Source of the DNA: Borrelia turcica IST7
GTDB taxonomy: Bacteria; Spirochaetota; Spirochaetia; Borreliales; Borreliaceae
Assembly: GCF_003606285.1 (NCBI RefSeq)
Contig: NZ_CP028884.1
Span: 893,654 to 957,653, forward strand
Reading direction: 5' to 3'
DNA: 64,000 nucleotides
Shown here: positions 40,234 to 48,820 of the stretch, one piece after another
Position numbering within the stretch: the first letter of the stretch is position 1
Layout of the letters: each line of letters opens with the position of its first letter
The notes under the pieces: model-generated
What the model saw: the letters and a program-made list of their open reading frames with translations, nothing else
What the model was told of the DNA's origin: nothing
The model's database searches: none
Made by a program: the position numbers and the translations under genes

Positions 40234-41646
40234 TTAAATATATACATTGGCCATTATTACTAAAATACATATTACAAATTCAATAACAAATAATGGCAAA
40301 ACAAATCTAACCCAACTTCCATATCCTAATCTTGCAATTCCTAACACTGCCATTATAACTCCAGTAGGAGTTAATAAATTAACAAGACCAGATGCTGTTT
40401 GCATAGCAATAACAACAGAAGCTCTTGGCATTTCCAAAAAATCAGCCAAAGGTGCCATTATTGGCATCGTAAGACTTGCATGCCCAGAAGATGAGGGTAC
40501 AATAAATCCTATCAATATTTGGACAATCTCATTTAAAACTATAAACAATGCTTTTGGTAATCCGTACAAAAAATCAGCTGCTGCATTCAATATTGTAGCT
40601 GTAATCAATCCATCATCAGCTACTATCATAACTCCTCTAGCTATTCCAATAATAATAGCAGCTGTCATCATATCCTTAGCGCCCTCTATAAATGCATCCC
40701 ACATCTGAGATTCGCTCATCTTACAAATAAGAGCCGAAAGAATTGCTGTTCCAAGATATAACATAGTCATCTCTTGCATCCACCAACCAAGCTGTATAAT
40801 ACTATATGTTAAAAATAAAATCATTATTCCATATAAGAGTAAAACTATTTTGCGTCCATTTGTAAATTCTAGTATATTAGCTCCACTGCTTCCACCATTA
40901 TCTTTAACGAATACATTATAATGTTCTTCCTTTTGTGCGTAAACAATAGATTTAGTAGGGTCATTCTTTACTTTTACTGCATACACTAAAACATATATTA
41001 TTGCAACCAAAGTAGATACCACATATAAAATAAGACGAAAATAAAATCCATCATTTAAATCAATCCCAGCTATTGCTGACGCAATTCCTGTTGCAAATGG
41101 ATTAATAGTAGATGCCATGGTTCCTATTCCAGCTCCCAATGCAATAATTGAAACAGCCACTATCATATCATAGCCTAAGGCCAATACTAAAGGAATCATA
41201 ACAAGATAAAATGGAAGTGTTTCTTCACACATTCCTGTTGTAGTTCCACCTATTGAAAAAATAAACATCATAAAAGGAATAAGAAGTTTATCCTTATTCC
41301 CCATCTTTCTTATTGCTGCAGCTATTCCTGCATCAACCGCTCCGGTTCTTAAAATTACACCATAAGCTCCACCAACAATTAAAATAAATACAATAACCTC
41401 AACCGCATGTTCCATGCCTTTAGCCATTGAAGTCAAAACGGTATAAATACCATCCAAAAATCCCCGAGGAGCCCTTTCCACTGTATGATAAGTTCCAGCT
41501 ACAATGACCTCTTTCATACTTCCATTAACTTCTCTCATCTCTTTAGAAAATTCACCGGCAGGAAGTACATAGGTTAATATCGTCATAAGCACTATTAAAG
41601 AAAATATTATTGTAAAACTACTCGGAATTTTGATTTTCCCAATCAT
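40234..41646 (-). CDS. arcD: YfcC-family arginine/ornithine transporter
   Basis: 470 residues from the ATG at 41646; the frame is open 24 nt further, but that stretch contains the Shine-Dalgarno AGGAGGGAT. Polytopic inner-membrane protein of the YfcC/DcuC-like family (IPSSFTIIFSLIVLMTILTYVLPAGEF at the start, then VPSSSGHASLTMPIMAPLAD near residue 385, a typical re-entrant motif). In this operon it is expected to exchange arginine for ornithine. Different family from the classic APC-type ArcD of lactic acid bacteria. Confidence 0.85.
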   Translation of the reverse strand: MIGKIKIPSSFTIIFSLIVLMTILTYVLPAGEFSKEMREVNGSMKEVIVAGTYHTVERAPRGFLDGIYTVLTSMAKGMEHAVEVIVFILIVGGAYGVILRTGAVDAGIAAAIRKMGNKDKLLIPFMMFIFSIGGTTTGMCEETLPFYLVMIPLVLALGYDMIVAVSIIALGAGIGTMASTINPFATGIASAIAGIDLNDGFYFRLILYVVSTLVAIIYVLVYAVKVKNDPTKSIVYAQKEEHYNVFVKDNGGSSGANILEFTNGRKIVLLLYGIMILFLTYSIIQLGWWMQEMTMLYLGTAILSALICKMSESQMWDAFIEGAKDMMTAAIIIGIARGVMIVADDGLITATILNAAADFLYGLPKALFIVLNEIVQILIGFIVPSSSGHASLTMPIMAPLADFLEMPRASVVIAMQTASGLVNLLTPTGVIMAVLGIARLGYGSWVRFVLPLFVIEFVICILVIMANVYI

Positions 41647-41696
41647 GCTATCCCTCCTAATACATCTCACATTTTCCTAGCAGAATATAAATAAAA

Positions 41697-42680
41697 TTAC
41701 CCCAAAGTTGCAACCATTACAGCCTTAATAGTATGTAATCTATTTTCAGCCTCATCAAATACAATAGACTGACTACTCTCAAAAACATCATCCGTAACTT
41801 CAACACCTTCAAGTCCATATTTATCAAATATTTCCTTGCCAACCACTGTATTTAAATCATGAAAAGCAGGTAAACAATGCATAAATATCGCATCTCTCTT
41901 TGCTAATTTCATAAGTTCTTTATTAACTTGATATGGTTTTAGAAGCTTTATTCTTTCATCCCAATTAACCTCTCCCATAGATACCCAAACATCAGTATAA
42001 ACAACATCAACATCTTTCACTGTTTCTTCAATAGAACTAGAAATAGTAACTCTACCTCCGCTCTTATCCGCTATCACTCTTACTCTGTCTACCAATTCTG
42101 AGTCTGGGAAAAGCTCTTTAGGAGCAAATATTCTAAAATCCATTCCCATCAAAGCACAACCTTCCATCAAAGAATTAGCAACATTATTTCTGCCATCTCC
42201 ACAAAATACCATTTTCAAATTTTTTAAACATCCCTTATGTTCTTCAATGGACATAAAATCAGCAAGTACTTGTGTAGGGTGAGCAATATCTGTTAGTCCA
42301 TTATAAACTGGAACATTAGAATACTTAGCCAAATCCTCTACAGCTTGCTGAGAAAATCCTCTAAATTCAATAGCATCATACATTCTTCCCAATACTCTTG
42401 CGGTATCCGCAATCGATTCCTTCTTCCCTATTTGACTACCCGTTGGCCCCAAATAAGTAACCCTAGCTCCTTGATCATAAGCAGCAACTTCAAATGCACA
42501 TCTTGTTCTTGTTGAATCCTTTTCAAAGATTATAACTATATTCTTTCCCTTAAGTTTCTGCTCTTCAACTCCGGTATACTTAGCTCTTTTTAAATTATGA
42601 GACAAATCAAGTAAATATTTAACTTCCTTTTGAGTAAAATCTAAAATCCTTAAAAAACTTCTGTTTCGTAAATTATACAT
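41697..42680 (-). CDS. arcB: Ornithine carbamoyltransferase (catabolic)
   Basis: 327 residues. Carbamoyl-phosphate motif [13 protein letters not shown] near residue 55, HPTQVLADF near 135, and the ornithine-binding HCLPAFHDL near 270. Splits citrulline with phosphate into ornithine and carbamoyl phosphate in the arginine deiminase pathway. AAGGAAGG upstream. 19-nt gap from arcA and 50 nt to arcD, all on the reverse strand. Confidence 0.96.
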   Translation of the reverse strand: MYNLRNRSFLRILDFTQKEVKYLLDLSHNLKRAKYTGVEEQKLKGKNIVIIFEKDSTRTRCAFEVAAYDQGARVTYLGPTGSQIGKKESIADTARVLGRMYDAIEFRGFSQQAVEDLAKYSNVPVYNGLTDIAHPTQVLADFMSIEEHKGCLKNLKMVFCGDGRNNVANSLMEGCALMGMDFRIFAPKELFPDSELVDRVRVIADKSGGRVTISSSIEETVKDVDVVYTDVWVSMGEVNWDERIKLLKPYQVNKELMKLAKRDAIFMHCLPAFHDLNTVVGKEIFDKYGLEGVEVTDDVFESSQSIVFDEAENRLHTIKAVMVATLG

Positions 42681-42699
42681 AATATCTTTCCTTCCTTAA

Positions 42700-43929
42700 T
42701 TAAATGTCTTCCCTTATTAAAGGCATTGACATACATCTTGGTCCACCTCTTCCTCGTGAAAGCTCACTAGAAGGAATTTCATGGACTTTAATTCCAAATT
42801 TTTCAAGTAGCCTATTAGTAACATGATTTCTAGAATAAACTACAACTTCTCCGGGAGCTATTGCTAAAGTATTAGCACCATCATTCCATTGTTCTCTTGC
42901 TCCATGGATTAAATCTCCTCCAGCGCAATTTATTATATTCACCTTAGATCCAAGATAGAAACCTAAAATATCTTCCAATTTTGCCTTCTCACTCTTAACT
43001 TTAATATTTCCAGAGCCCGCATCATAAGTTAAAGCATAAATAGTAAATCTCATATCATCACTGCTAAAACTTGTAAAGGTATTATGATCTATTTGAGTAA
43101 AAACTGTATCTAAATGCATATAAGCTCTACTCTGTGGAATTTGAAAAGCTAAAATAGTACTAAAAGATGCTTTTGCTTCAAAAAGTTTTCGAGCCACTTT
43201 TTCAACAGATTCAGCCTCAGTTCTTTCAGAGACACCAATAGCCAAAACCTCTCGACTCAAAATTAATTCATCACCACCTTCCAAAGTAGTATCTTCGTCC
43301 CTAGTAAACCATATAGGTACATTTTCTTTGTAAACAGGATGATATCTGAAAATATAGTCTGCAAATATTGTCTCTCTTCTCCTTGTTCTAGTTCTCATCC
43401 TATTTATTGTTACTCCATTACCAATACTTGCAAAAGGATCTCTTGTAAAGAGTACATTAGGCATAGGATCCGTAATTAAAGGATATTCACTGTTTACCAA
43501 ATAATTAAGGGAATCAGATTTATAATTCTTAAGTTCATCTCTAGTAACTCCTGCTATCATCTTTGAAATCATATCCTTAATAGACATATTATAAAAATAA
43601 TCTTTTAAAGCCTTAGTCTTATTTTCAGTTCTAATTCCTGCTTCAAGAATAAACTGAGATATAAACTTATCTTTAATTTCATCACTGCTAGAAATAGTTT
43701 CACTAATTAAATCTTCAATGTAGACAACTTCAACTCCATTATTTCTTAAAGTATCCGCAAAAGCATCATGTTCTTGTCTTGCAACTTCAAGATAAGGAAT
43801 ATCATCAAATAACAATCTTTGCATTATTGAAGGTGTCAAGTTCTCTAGTTCTTCTCCAGGTCTATGTAGTAAAACTTTTTTTAAACGACCTATTTCTGAA
43901 AATACATTAATTGGTTTTAAACATTTCAT
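42700..43929 (-). CDS. arcA: Arginine deiminase
   Basis: 409 residues. Opens [20 protein letters not shown]; substrate and catalytic motifs [14 protein letters not shown] near residue 155, LEGGDELIL near 220, HLDTVFTQI near 272 and the catalytic Cys in [11 protein letters not shown] near 400. Converts arginine to citrulline and ammonia. AAAGGGG lies upstream of the ATG. First gene of the arc operon; the 150-nt AT-rich gap shared with the divergent lipoprotein gene must hold its promoter. In Lyme Borrelia the arc genes follow the lptD-like gene; here the operon runs opposite to the core block. Confidence 0.96.
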   Translation of the reverse strand: MKCLKPINVFSEIGRLKKVLLHRPGEELENLTPSIMQRLLFDDIPYLEVARQEHDAFADTLRNNGVEVVYIEDLISETISSSDEIKDKFISQFILEAGIRTENKTKALKDYFYNMSIKDMISKMIAGVTRDELKNYKSDSLNYLVNSEYPLITDPMPNVLFTRDPFASIGNGVTINRMRTRTRRRETIFADYIFRYHPVYKENVPIWFTRDEDTTLEGGDELILSREVLAIGVSERTEAESVEKVARKLFEAKASFSTILAFQIPQSRAYMHLDTVFTQIDHNTFTSFSSDDMRFTIYALTYDAGSGNIKVKSEKAKLEDILGFYLGSKVNIINCAGGDLIHGAREQWNDGANTLAIAPGEVVVYSRNHVTNRLLEKFGIKVHEIPSSELSRGRGGPRCMSMPLIREDI

Positions 43930-44038
43930 AACAAAACCCCTTTATAAAAAAAGTTTAAAAACTTTAATTATGTTTACATATTAAAACTTAAATAATAAAA
44001 AATCAATATAATTTAAAACTTATAAAAATATACAAAAA

Positions 44039-44076
44039 GTTACATAAAAAATGCTTAATCGAATATGATAAAATAA
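44039..44076 (+). promoter_or_regulatory. Candidate promoter placing the start codon near +1
   Basis: TTACAT (44039) and TATGAT (44064) with a 19-nt spacer; the ATG of the lipoprotein gene is at 44081, only about 12 nt beyond the -10 box, with no Shine-Dalgarno between. This suggests a leaderless or very short leader transcript. Confidence 0.4.
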
Positions 44077-44080
44077 TGAC

Positions 44081-45673
44081 ATGCAATGTTTTCAATATAT
44101 ATTGAGTTTAATAAGTTACTTATTAATATGTTCTTGCGCTTTATTCAATAATAGCGAACAAAAAAGTAATAATACTTCTAACATTTTTCTAACCCATAAC
44201 TCGCCCTCTAGTCAGTCTCTTGTAACCAATATGACATATACTCAATATCATGTACCTCTACATAAAATTGAAAAAATATTACAACAAACAGAAGAACCCC
44301 ATTTATTGAAAATGATAGCAATCGACTTAAAAATTAATCCTCAAAAATTAGAAGAAATAAAAAATTATCTATTAGCCTATAAAAAACATCTAAATAACTC
44401 ACAAGAATGGGAAATATTTCTTGAAAAAAGCAATGTAAATGGATATTTAAATATCAAAATTGATACAAGCTTCATGAAAAAATCTAACGAAATTCACTCA
44501 AATTTATCTAATAAAAGAATAACAGAAATAACCGAAACACAAATGTACCTAGAAAAAGAAATTTTAGCATTACTAGAACAAATATTTCACGAAAAAAATA
44601 TGGGATACATATCTTTTAAAAATATTAATTCTTTTTTTCCTCAAGAGGATGTGACAAATTATTCCATAAATAAAGACACAATTAACGGAAAAGAATACAT
44701 AACTCCCCATATAATAGCAAATCAATTATTAAAAATTAAAGACAAGCAATACTTTAATCGCTTTATGCTTTTTCTTAAAATTGAAGATAACAAAATAAAA
44801 GAAATACTTCAAAAACAAAAAATTGCTGATGAAAATCATTCTTCTTACAATTCAACACAATTAAAGGAAAATTTAAATTTCAAAAACAACCATAGCCTAA
44901 TTCCCAACATCATAGATCCAGATACAGGTATAGAAATAACACCACAGAAGTTAAGATCCCTTTTATCAAATGGAGACATAATACTAATAAAACCAAAAAT
45001 AGATTGGACTGAGTTTTTTTATTTTTGGCAACATGTAGGAGTATTCGATTCCAATAAGTACGATAATACAAAAAAATTTATATTTAAGGGAGAAGATAGC
45101 TTTGATATAAAATCTGTAATTACAAGTAATCAAATTAAGTTCGAAACAGCATCTGTTCAAGGGTCTGGATATGAAAAACTCTCAACTTATGTACAAGCAA
45201 GAATATTAAAAATATTATCACCTATAACAGATACAAGAACCATCCAAAGGGCAATAAATTTTGGAAGAAATAGATATGTTGACAACAATTTCGGATACAT
45301 GGTACCCTTACTTTCTTCTAATATGTGGTCTGACTCATTTAACCTTGAAGAGATTCATCATAAAACTTATTGTTCATTGGTAGTTGACAGAATATACAGA
45401 GTAGCTGGTCTAAATGTATCAAGAAACTACGAAATATCTGGCATAGTAACACCTGGAGAAATAAATGCAGCTGCCTATGATTTTTACATGTCATACACAA
45501 TAACAGGAATATTCCCAAGTGTATTACCAAAAAGAGTAATTAAACCAACTCTTAAAGAAAAGTTTATAGGATATAATAGAGAAATAATAGACAAAATAGA
45601 AACAAAGCGTTCAAATGAAAAAATCTTTGGTAAACCTTGCAACATAACTAATGTTTGGTGCTTAGGAGGTTAA
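44081..45673 (+). CDS. Lipoprotein with YiiX/NlpC-P60-like hydrolase domain
   Basis: 530 residues. Lipoprotein signal (QYILSLISYLLICSC, lipidated Cys near 17-19). The N-terminal half is helical and charged. The C-terminal half resembles the YiiX/YebB circularly permuted NlpC/P60 family: GDIILIKPK near residue 300, the QHVGVFD histidine motif near 322 and the YCSLVVDRIYR cysteine motif near 435. These could form a Cys-His amidase/peptidase site acting on lipids or peptides. Corresponds by position to a hypothetical gene after the arc genes in Lyme Borrelia. No clear ribosome-binding site. Confidence 0.65.
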   Translation: MQCFQYILSLISYLLICSCALFNNSEQKSNNTSNIFLTHNSPSSQSLVTNMTYTQYHVPLHKIEKILQQTEEPHLLKMIAIDLKINPQKLEEIKNYLLAYKKHLNNSQEWEIFLEKSNVNGYLNIKIDTSFMKKSNEIHSNLSNKRITEITETQMYLEKEILALLEQIFHEKNMGYISFKNINSFFPQEDVTNYSINKDTINGKEYITPHIIANQLLKIKDKQYFNRFMLFLKIEDNKIKEILQKQKIADENHSSYNSTQLKENLNFKNNHSLIPNIIDPDTGIEITPQKLRSLLSNGDIILIKPKIDWTEFFYFWQHVGVFDSNKYDNTKKFIFKGEDSFDIKSVITSNQIKFETASVQGSGYEKLSTYVQARILKILSPITDTRTIQRAINFGRNRYVDNNFGYMVPLLSSNMWSDSFNLEEIHHKTYCSLVVDRIYRVAGLNVSRNYEISGIVTPGEINAAAYDFYMSYTITGIFPSVLPKRVIKPTLKEKFIGYNREIIDKIETKRSNEKIFGKPCNITNVWCLGG

Positions 45674-45685
45674 TCTAAATTTAAC

Positions 45686-46276
45686 ATGAAAAAATATTAT
45701 GCATGTATTTTACCTGATAAAAATGAAAAAACTATTTTTACATCTTGGGAAGAATGTAAAAGTAATATCATAGGGAAAAAAAATAAAATAAAAAGCTTTA
45801 AAACAAAAGAAGAAGCAGAAAATTGGCTAATAGGAGTTTCAAATAGCAATACTTACCCAGTAGGAATATACTTTGACTCTGGAACTGGAAGAGGGAAAGG
45901 CGTGGAAATTAGAGTTGTCAATGAAAAAGGAGTGTCCATATTAAACAAAATAATAGACCAAAGTTTAATTAACGATCATAACAATTATTATGTGAAAGAT
46001 TTTGATGGAATTAGCAATAATTATGGAGAACTTCTTGGATTATATATTGCACTAAAAATAGCATTAAAGGAAGATGTAAAAAATATATATGGAGATAGTA
46101 AATTAGTAATCGACTATTGGTCCAAAGGATTTTACAATAAAAAATTAAAAGAAACTACTATCAAGTTAATCAAAAATGTAATCAAACTAAGAAATGATTT
46201 TGAAGACAAAGGTGGACAAATACTATTTATCTCTGGAGATAATAATATTGCAGATCTTGGCTTTCATAAAAGGTGA
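45686..46276 (+). CDS. rnhA: RNase H1 with N-terminal viroplasmin domain
   Basis: 196 residues. The N-terminal viroplasmin/RNase H1 domain (KKYYACIL..., SWEECKSNIIG, FKTKEEAENWL, residues 1-47) binds RNA-DNA hybrids. The catalytic domain has YFDSGTGRGKGVEIRVV (first Asp), the YGELLGLYIALKIAL glutamate, GDSKLVIDYW (second Asp) and SGDNNIADLG (final Asp), so the DEDD set is present. Removes RNA in hybrids or Okazaki primers. An AGGAGG sits 16 nt upstream, in the end of the preceding gene, which is rather far. Follows the YiiX-like gene by 12 nt. Confidence 0.85.
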   Translation: MKKYYACILPDKNEKTIFTSWEECKSNIIGKKNKIKSFKTKEEAENWLIGVSNSNTYPVGIYFDSGTGRGKGVEIRVVNEKGVSILNKIIDQSLINDHNNYYVKDFDGISNNYGELLGLYIALKIALKEDVKNIYGDSKLVIDYWSKGFYNKKLKETTIKLIKNVIKLRNDFEDKGGQILFISGDNNIADLGFHKR

Positions 46277-46296
46277 ATTAATACTTTATAAGTAAT

Positions 46297-46824
46297 ATGC
46301 AGATAAAAACCATTATTAAAACAATATGTATGATATTATCTATAATTTCATGTACAACAATAGAACCACAAAAAGAATACGAAACAAAGTTTGACATAAT
46401 AGAATCCCATGCAGAATATATTAGTATAAATACTATTAAAGCAACAAACGAATATATTTACATCGAACTCACAAATAGAAGTCAAGAAATCGTAAAAATA
46501 AACTGGCAACATACAAGTTTAAATTCTAAAAATATTGTTACAACAAAAGATGATCTTAAATTAATAAATAATCTAGGACAATATAACAACAAATATAAAG
46601 AATTTTTTATCGGACCTGATACCTCTCAAGAATTTACAATTTACTTATTAGATAACCATAATAAAAACACACAAATTTCAACTAATAAATCAGAAGAACA
46701 CAGCTATTCATTTAATAAAATCACATATCCCGCTATTCTAAAACTCAGCATAGTGAAAGCCAATATCGACACAAATAAAACTATCAATATTCTAATATCA
46801 AGAATCCCAAAATCCGATTTTTAA
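46297..46824 (+). CDS. Hypothetical lipoprotein
   Basis: 175 residues. N-terminal signal TIIKTICMILSIISC with a lipobox Cys near residue 19. The body is a beta-rich domain (NTIKATNEYIYIELTNRS, then FFIGPDTSQEFTIYLL), perhaps an immunoglobulin-like fold. No family recognised. Weak ribosome-binding site (AAAGGTGA over 20 nt upstream). Probably the last gene of the 44-46.8 kb cluster. Confidence 0.55.
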   Translation: MQIKTIIKTICMILSIISCTTIEPQKEYETKFDIIESHAEYISINTIKATNEYIYIELTNRSQEIVKINWQHTSLNSKNIVTTKDDLKLINNLGQYNNKYKEFFIGPDTSQEFTIYLLDNHNKNTQISTNKSEEHSYSFNKITYPAILKLSIVKANIDTNKTINILISRIPKSDF

Positions 46825-46825
46825 T

Positions 46826-47302
46826 ATGGTAACAAAGTTTTATCTTTTTGATTCTCTATAGCTTTCTTAATCATGTTTTCTGTACTCTTCATTTCTTCTC
46901 TTGCTTCACTTATATCATCATAATATCTTTTTTCTGCAACATTTATACTACTCTTAACTTTTTGCATTGTTTTGCCTAACTCATATAATATTTTTTATTA
47001 GTTTCCTTAATTCTAGAAGTTCTTACTTACTGAGGATCAGAGTCAGCAGTATTAATAATGTCTTTCATTTTATCAAGCTTGTACTTTATTTACTTTATCT
47101 GTAGCTATTGCATCAACCTATCTTTAGCTTTAGACTTAATTTCATGAGGTTAATTTTCAAGTTTTTCAATAACAGGATTCTTCTGACCACTTTCAGTATA
47201 CTGTCATCCATCGAAATCTTCGAACTTACCTCCTTATTGACCTGTTTTTCTTCCTTATTAATAACAGACTCACCACTTACATACATATTATGGCCTGATA
47301 AT
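46826..47302 (-). pseudogene. Frameshifted remnant of a helical, probably lipoprotein, gene
   Basis: On the reverse strand, open pieces in different frames join into one helical protein: MYVSGESVINKEEKQVNKE and MDDSILKVVRR, then IEKLEN, DKMKDIINTADSDPQ, and finally LGKTMQKVKSSINVAEKRYY and ISEAREEMKSTENMIKKA ending LLPY. The frame breaks and stops between them show decay. Charged helical content fits a Borrelia plasmid-type surface lipoprotein, but I cannot name the family. It abuts the truncated resolvase copy, so it marks the edge of the accessory block. Confidence 0.5.
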
Positions 47303-47318
47303 TAACCAACACAAAATA

Positions 47319-47849
47319 ATGAGAGGTAAAGCTTTTAATTTCTTTAAAGAGTGTATGATTATAGCTGTTGATTCTTTTAATACTAACGGCAAGCTTTTCA
47401 ACATTAAAGAACTTAAATATGAATTTAGGCAAGTTTTATCTAGCAAGGGATATAATGTTGCGTCTAATGGTGTTATCGTTAAAGACTTCTTCGATCACTT
47501 CACTGGTCTTGATAAAAAAAGTGAGGTTAAACTTAAAGGAACAGGAACAACAAAATTTCATTCTCAAGACACCATAGAAAACAAAATAATTCCCGATGAA
47601 GTTGCAAGGCTTAACCAACTACTCAACTTTAAGAATAAAGATACTATTAAAGAAAACTCACAAATACTTACATTCCTTCTAAAAAAGATACTACTTAGTA
47701 AATCCAAGGTTGTTCTTCTTGATTTATTTCAATTTGATTTCCTTAAGAGTAAGTTCCCTAATTTAAGTAAACAGAGGCATAAAAGTATTATTGACATACT
47801 TAACCGTAATATTGTGCTTATTAAAGAGAAAATTAAATTTACAGATTAA
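47319..47849 (+). pseudogene. Truncated telomere resolvase (C-terminal part only)
   Basis: 176 codons matching residues 346 to the end of the 521-residue resolvase at 62082-63647, with only a few substitutions. Homology starts at 47303, just before the internal Met used as a possible start. The catalytic R-K-R-H-Y core (residues 150-293 of the full protein) is missing, so it cannot resolve telomeres. If translated it would give the C-terminal domain alone, which might bind DNA. Best read as a broken duplicate at the outer edge of the inverted repeat. Confidence 0.88.
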
Positions 47850-47853
47850 AGGA
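47808..47853 (+). repeat. 46-bp direct repeat (resolvase 3' end), copy 1
   Basis: The last codons and stop of the truncated resolvase recur at 48526-48571 with about four mismatches. The two Cys-rich genes lie between the copies. The same arrangement is present, inverted, in the right repeat. Confidence 0.8.
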
Positions 47854-47979
47854 TTAAAGTTAGAGTCGGTCAAACATCAGTTACAAATATCTATTAAAGA
47901 AATAATATGTTATAATATTATATATATTTAACTATACTGCCTTATTTAAAAAATTAAAATACATGTAAGGAGGTATAGC

Positions 47980-48093
47980 ATGTGTCTCAAAACAATTCTA
48001 TTAGCTCTAATTTTAACATTTACAGTTACAGTATCTTCATTTGCCGATTGTGAAAATTGCTGGTTTTGTTCATGTCCTACTACAAATAACTAA
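47980..48093 (+). CDS. Exported cysteine-rich 37-residue peptide
   Basis: A small gene with a strong Shine-Dalgarno (TAAGGAGGT) 7 nt before the ATG. Signal peptide KTILLALILTFTVTVSSFA, then a mature tail of about 15 residues, DCENCWFCSCPTTNN, with a CxxCxxCxC cluster. A second copy at 61829-61951 differs mainly in the tail (CCFCSCPTTIIHNN). Conservation of the reading frame, signal and cysteines in both copies supports a real gene. Function unknown: the cluster could bind metal or form disulfides in the periplasm. Confidence 0.7.
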   Translation: MCLKTILLALILTFTVTVSSFADCENCWFCSCPTTNN

Positions 48094-48171
48094 CTGTTTG
48101 ATTAAGTCTTTCTTCTTAGGGGAAAGGCTCTATTTCCTTTTAAAAGTTACAATAGTGACTAAGGAGATTAC

Positions 48172-48501
48172 ATGAGATCCTTAATAAGATATTTTTTGAT
48201 TACATCTCTGGTTATACAGGCTTGTGCTTGTAGAGAAACAGAAGATTGTTCTACCTGTTTGTATAACTGCCATTGCAATACTCCCGAAACAATACAAGAA
48301 AAAATAAAAAAAGAAATAGAAAATATAAATCAGAAAACAAAAAAATTTGTTAAAGAGATAGAAGAAGATATAGATAATGACACAGAAGCAATAATCATTA
48401 AGACTAACTGTCCTAAATGTATTTGGGGTTGCAACTGTGTGGAAAAAATATATATAAGGAAAAAACATAAAAACGTAGAACAACCGGATCAAAATAAATA
48501 A
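48172..48501 (+). CDS. Cysteine-rich lipoprotein, short form
   Basis: 109 residues. Signal and lipobox LITSLVIQAC (Cys at residue 18), then a cluster DCSTCLYNCHC, a Lys/Glu coiled-coil stretch, and a second cluster NCPKCIWGCNC; both clusters follow CxxCxxxCxC. AAGGAG lies 8 nt before the ATG. The right-hand copy (61359-61745) has an extra 19-residue helical unit. Lies 78 nt after the small Cys-rich peptide, so probably one operon. Cys-rich proteins are rare in Borrelia and no family was recognised. Confidence 0.75.
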   Translation: MRSLIRYFLITSLVIQACACRETEDCSTCLYNCHCNTPETIQEKIKKEIENINQKTKKFVKEIEEDIDNDTEAIIIKTNCPKCIWGCNCVEKIYIRKKHKNVEQPDQNK

Positions 48502-48525
48502 TTAATACCTTAAGTAACAAACCAC

Positions 48526-48571
48526 AATATTGTGATTATTAAAGAAAAAATTAAACTTACAGATTAAAGGA
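48526..48571 (+). repeat. 46-bp direct repeat (resolvase 3' end), copy 2
   Basis: Repeats the 3' end of the resolvase gene, including its TAA, just upstream of the Cse60-like gene. The extended AAGGAG at its end serves as the ribosome-binding site of that gene. Confidence 0.8.
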
Positions 48572-48577
48572 GATTAT

Positions 48578-48760
48578 ATGAGAGTCACTGCTACAGGAGG
48601 TTTTAATAACCCAAATGATTTAGCTAACGCTATTAACAACATAATAGAAAAACTTGAAGGAGAGGGTAGAGAAGTTATTAATATAAAGTATGATATTTCT
48701 GATCTATCTGGTGATATTTATGCTACAGAATTTCACTATGCACTAATTCTTTTCAAGTAA
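48578..48760 (+). CDS. Cse60-like small protein
   Basis: 60 residues: MRVTATGGFNNPNDLANAIN, then helix NNIIEKLEGEG, strand EVINIKYDIS and a final ATEFHYALILFK strand. Length and layout (strand, DLE.A.N.f helix, V.dIkys, ysAlIlY ending) resemble the sporulation protein Cse60 family, also found in phage-like contexts. AAGGAG lies 6 nt before the ATG. The right repeat carries a copy with a 111-nt in-frame deletion (61211-61282). The family call is tentative; function unknown. Confidence 0.5.
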   Translation: MRVTATGGFNNPNDLANAINNIIEKLEGEGREVINIKYDISDLSGDIYATEFHYALILFK

Positions 48761-48793
48761 AGATAAGACCTTATAGCCTTATCTTTACTTGAA
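48752..48793 (+). terminator. 16-bp perfect terminator stem-loop
   Basis: TTCAAGTAAAGATAAG pairs perfectly with CTTATCTTTACTTGAA around a 10-nt loop; it overlaps the Cse60-like stop codon. The homologous stem in the right repeat is at 61181-61216. Confidence 0.8.
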
Positions 48794-48820
48794 ATTCACT
48801 AAGATTCGAAATAATTTAAA

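Larger units (their letters stand above)
47303..48791. repeat. Left copy of a 1.45-kb inverted repeat
   Basis: Reverse-complement match to 61181-62628. It includes the resolvase 3' part, a 130-nt intergenic stretch identical by eye, the Cys-rich peptide gene, the Cys-rich lipoprotein gene, the Cse60-like gene and the terminator stem. Differences are small indels (57 nt, 111 nt, 9 nt) and scattered substitutions. Confidence 0.9.

Noticed and set aside
40247..40708. 153-codon forward ORF
   Set aside because: Antisense to arcD and caused by its hydrophobic codon pattern.
47319..47849. Reading the left resolvase ORF as a complete gene
   Set aside because: It starts at an internal Met of the full protein and lacks the whole catalytic core; homology extends upstream of the ATG to 47303.
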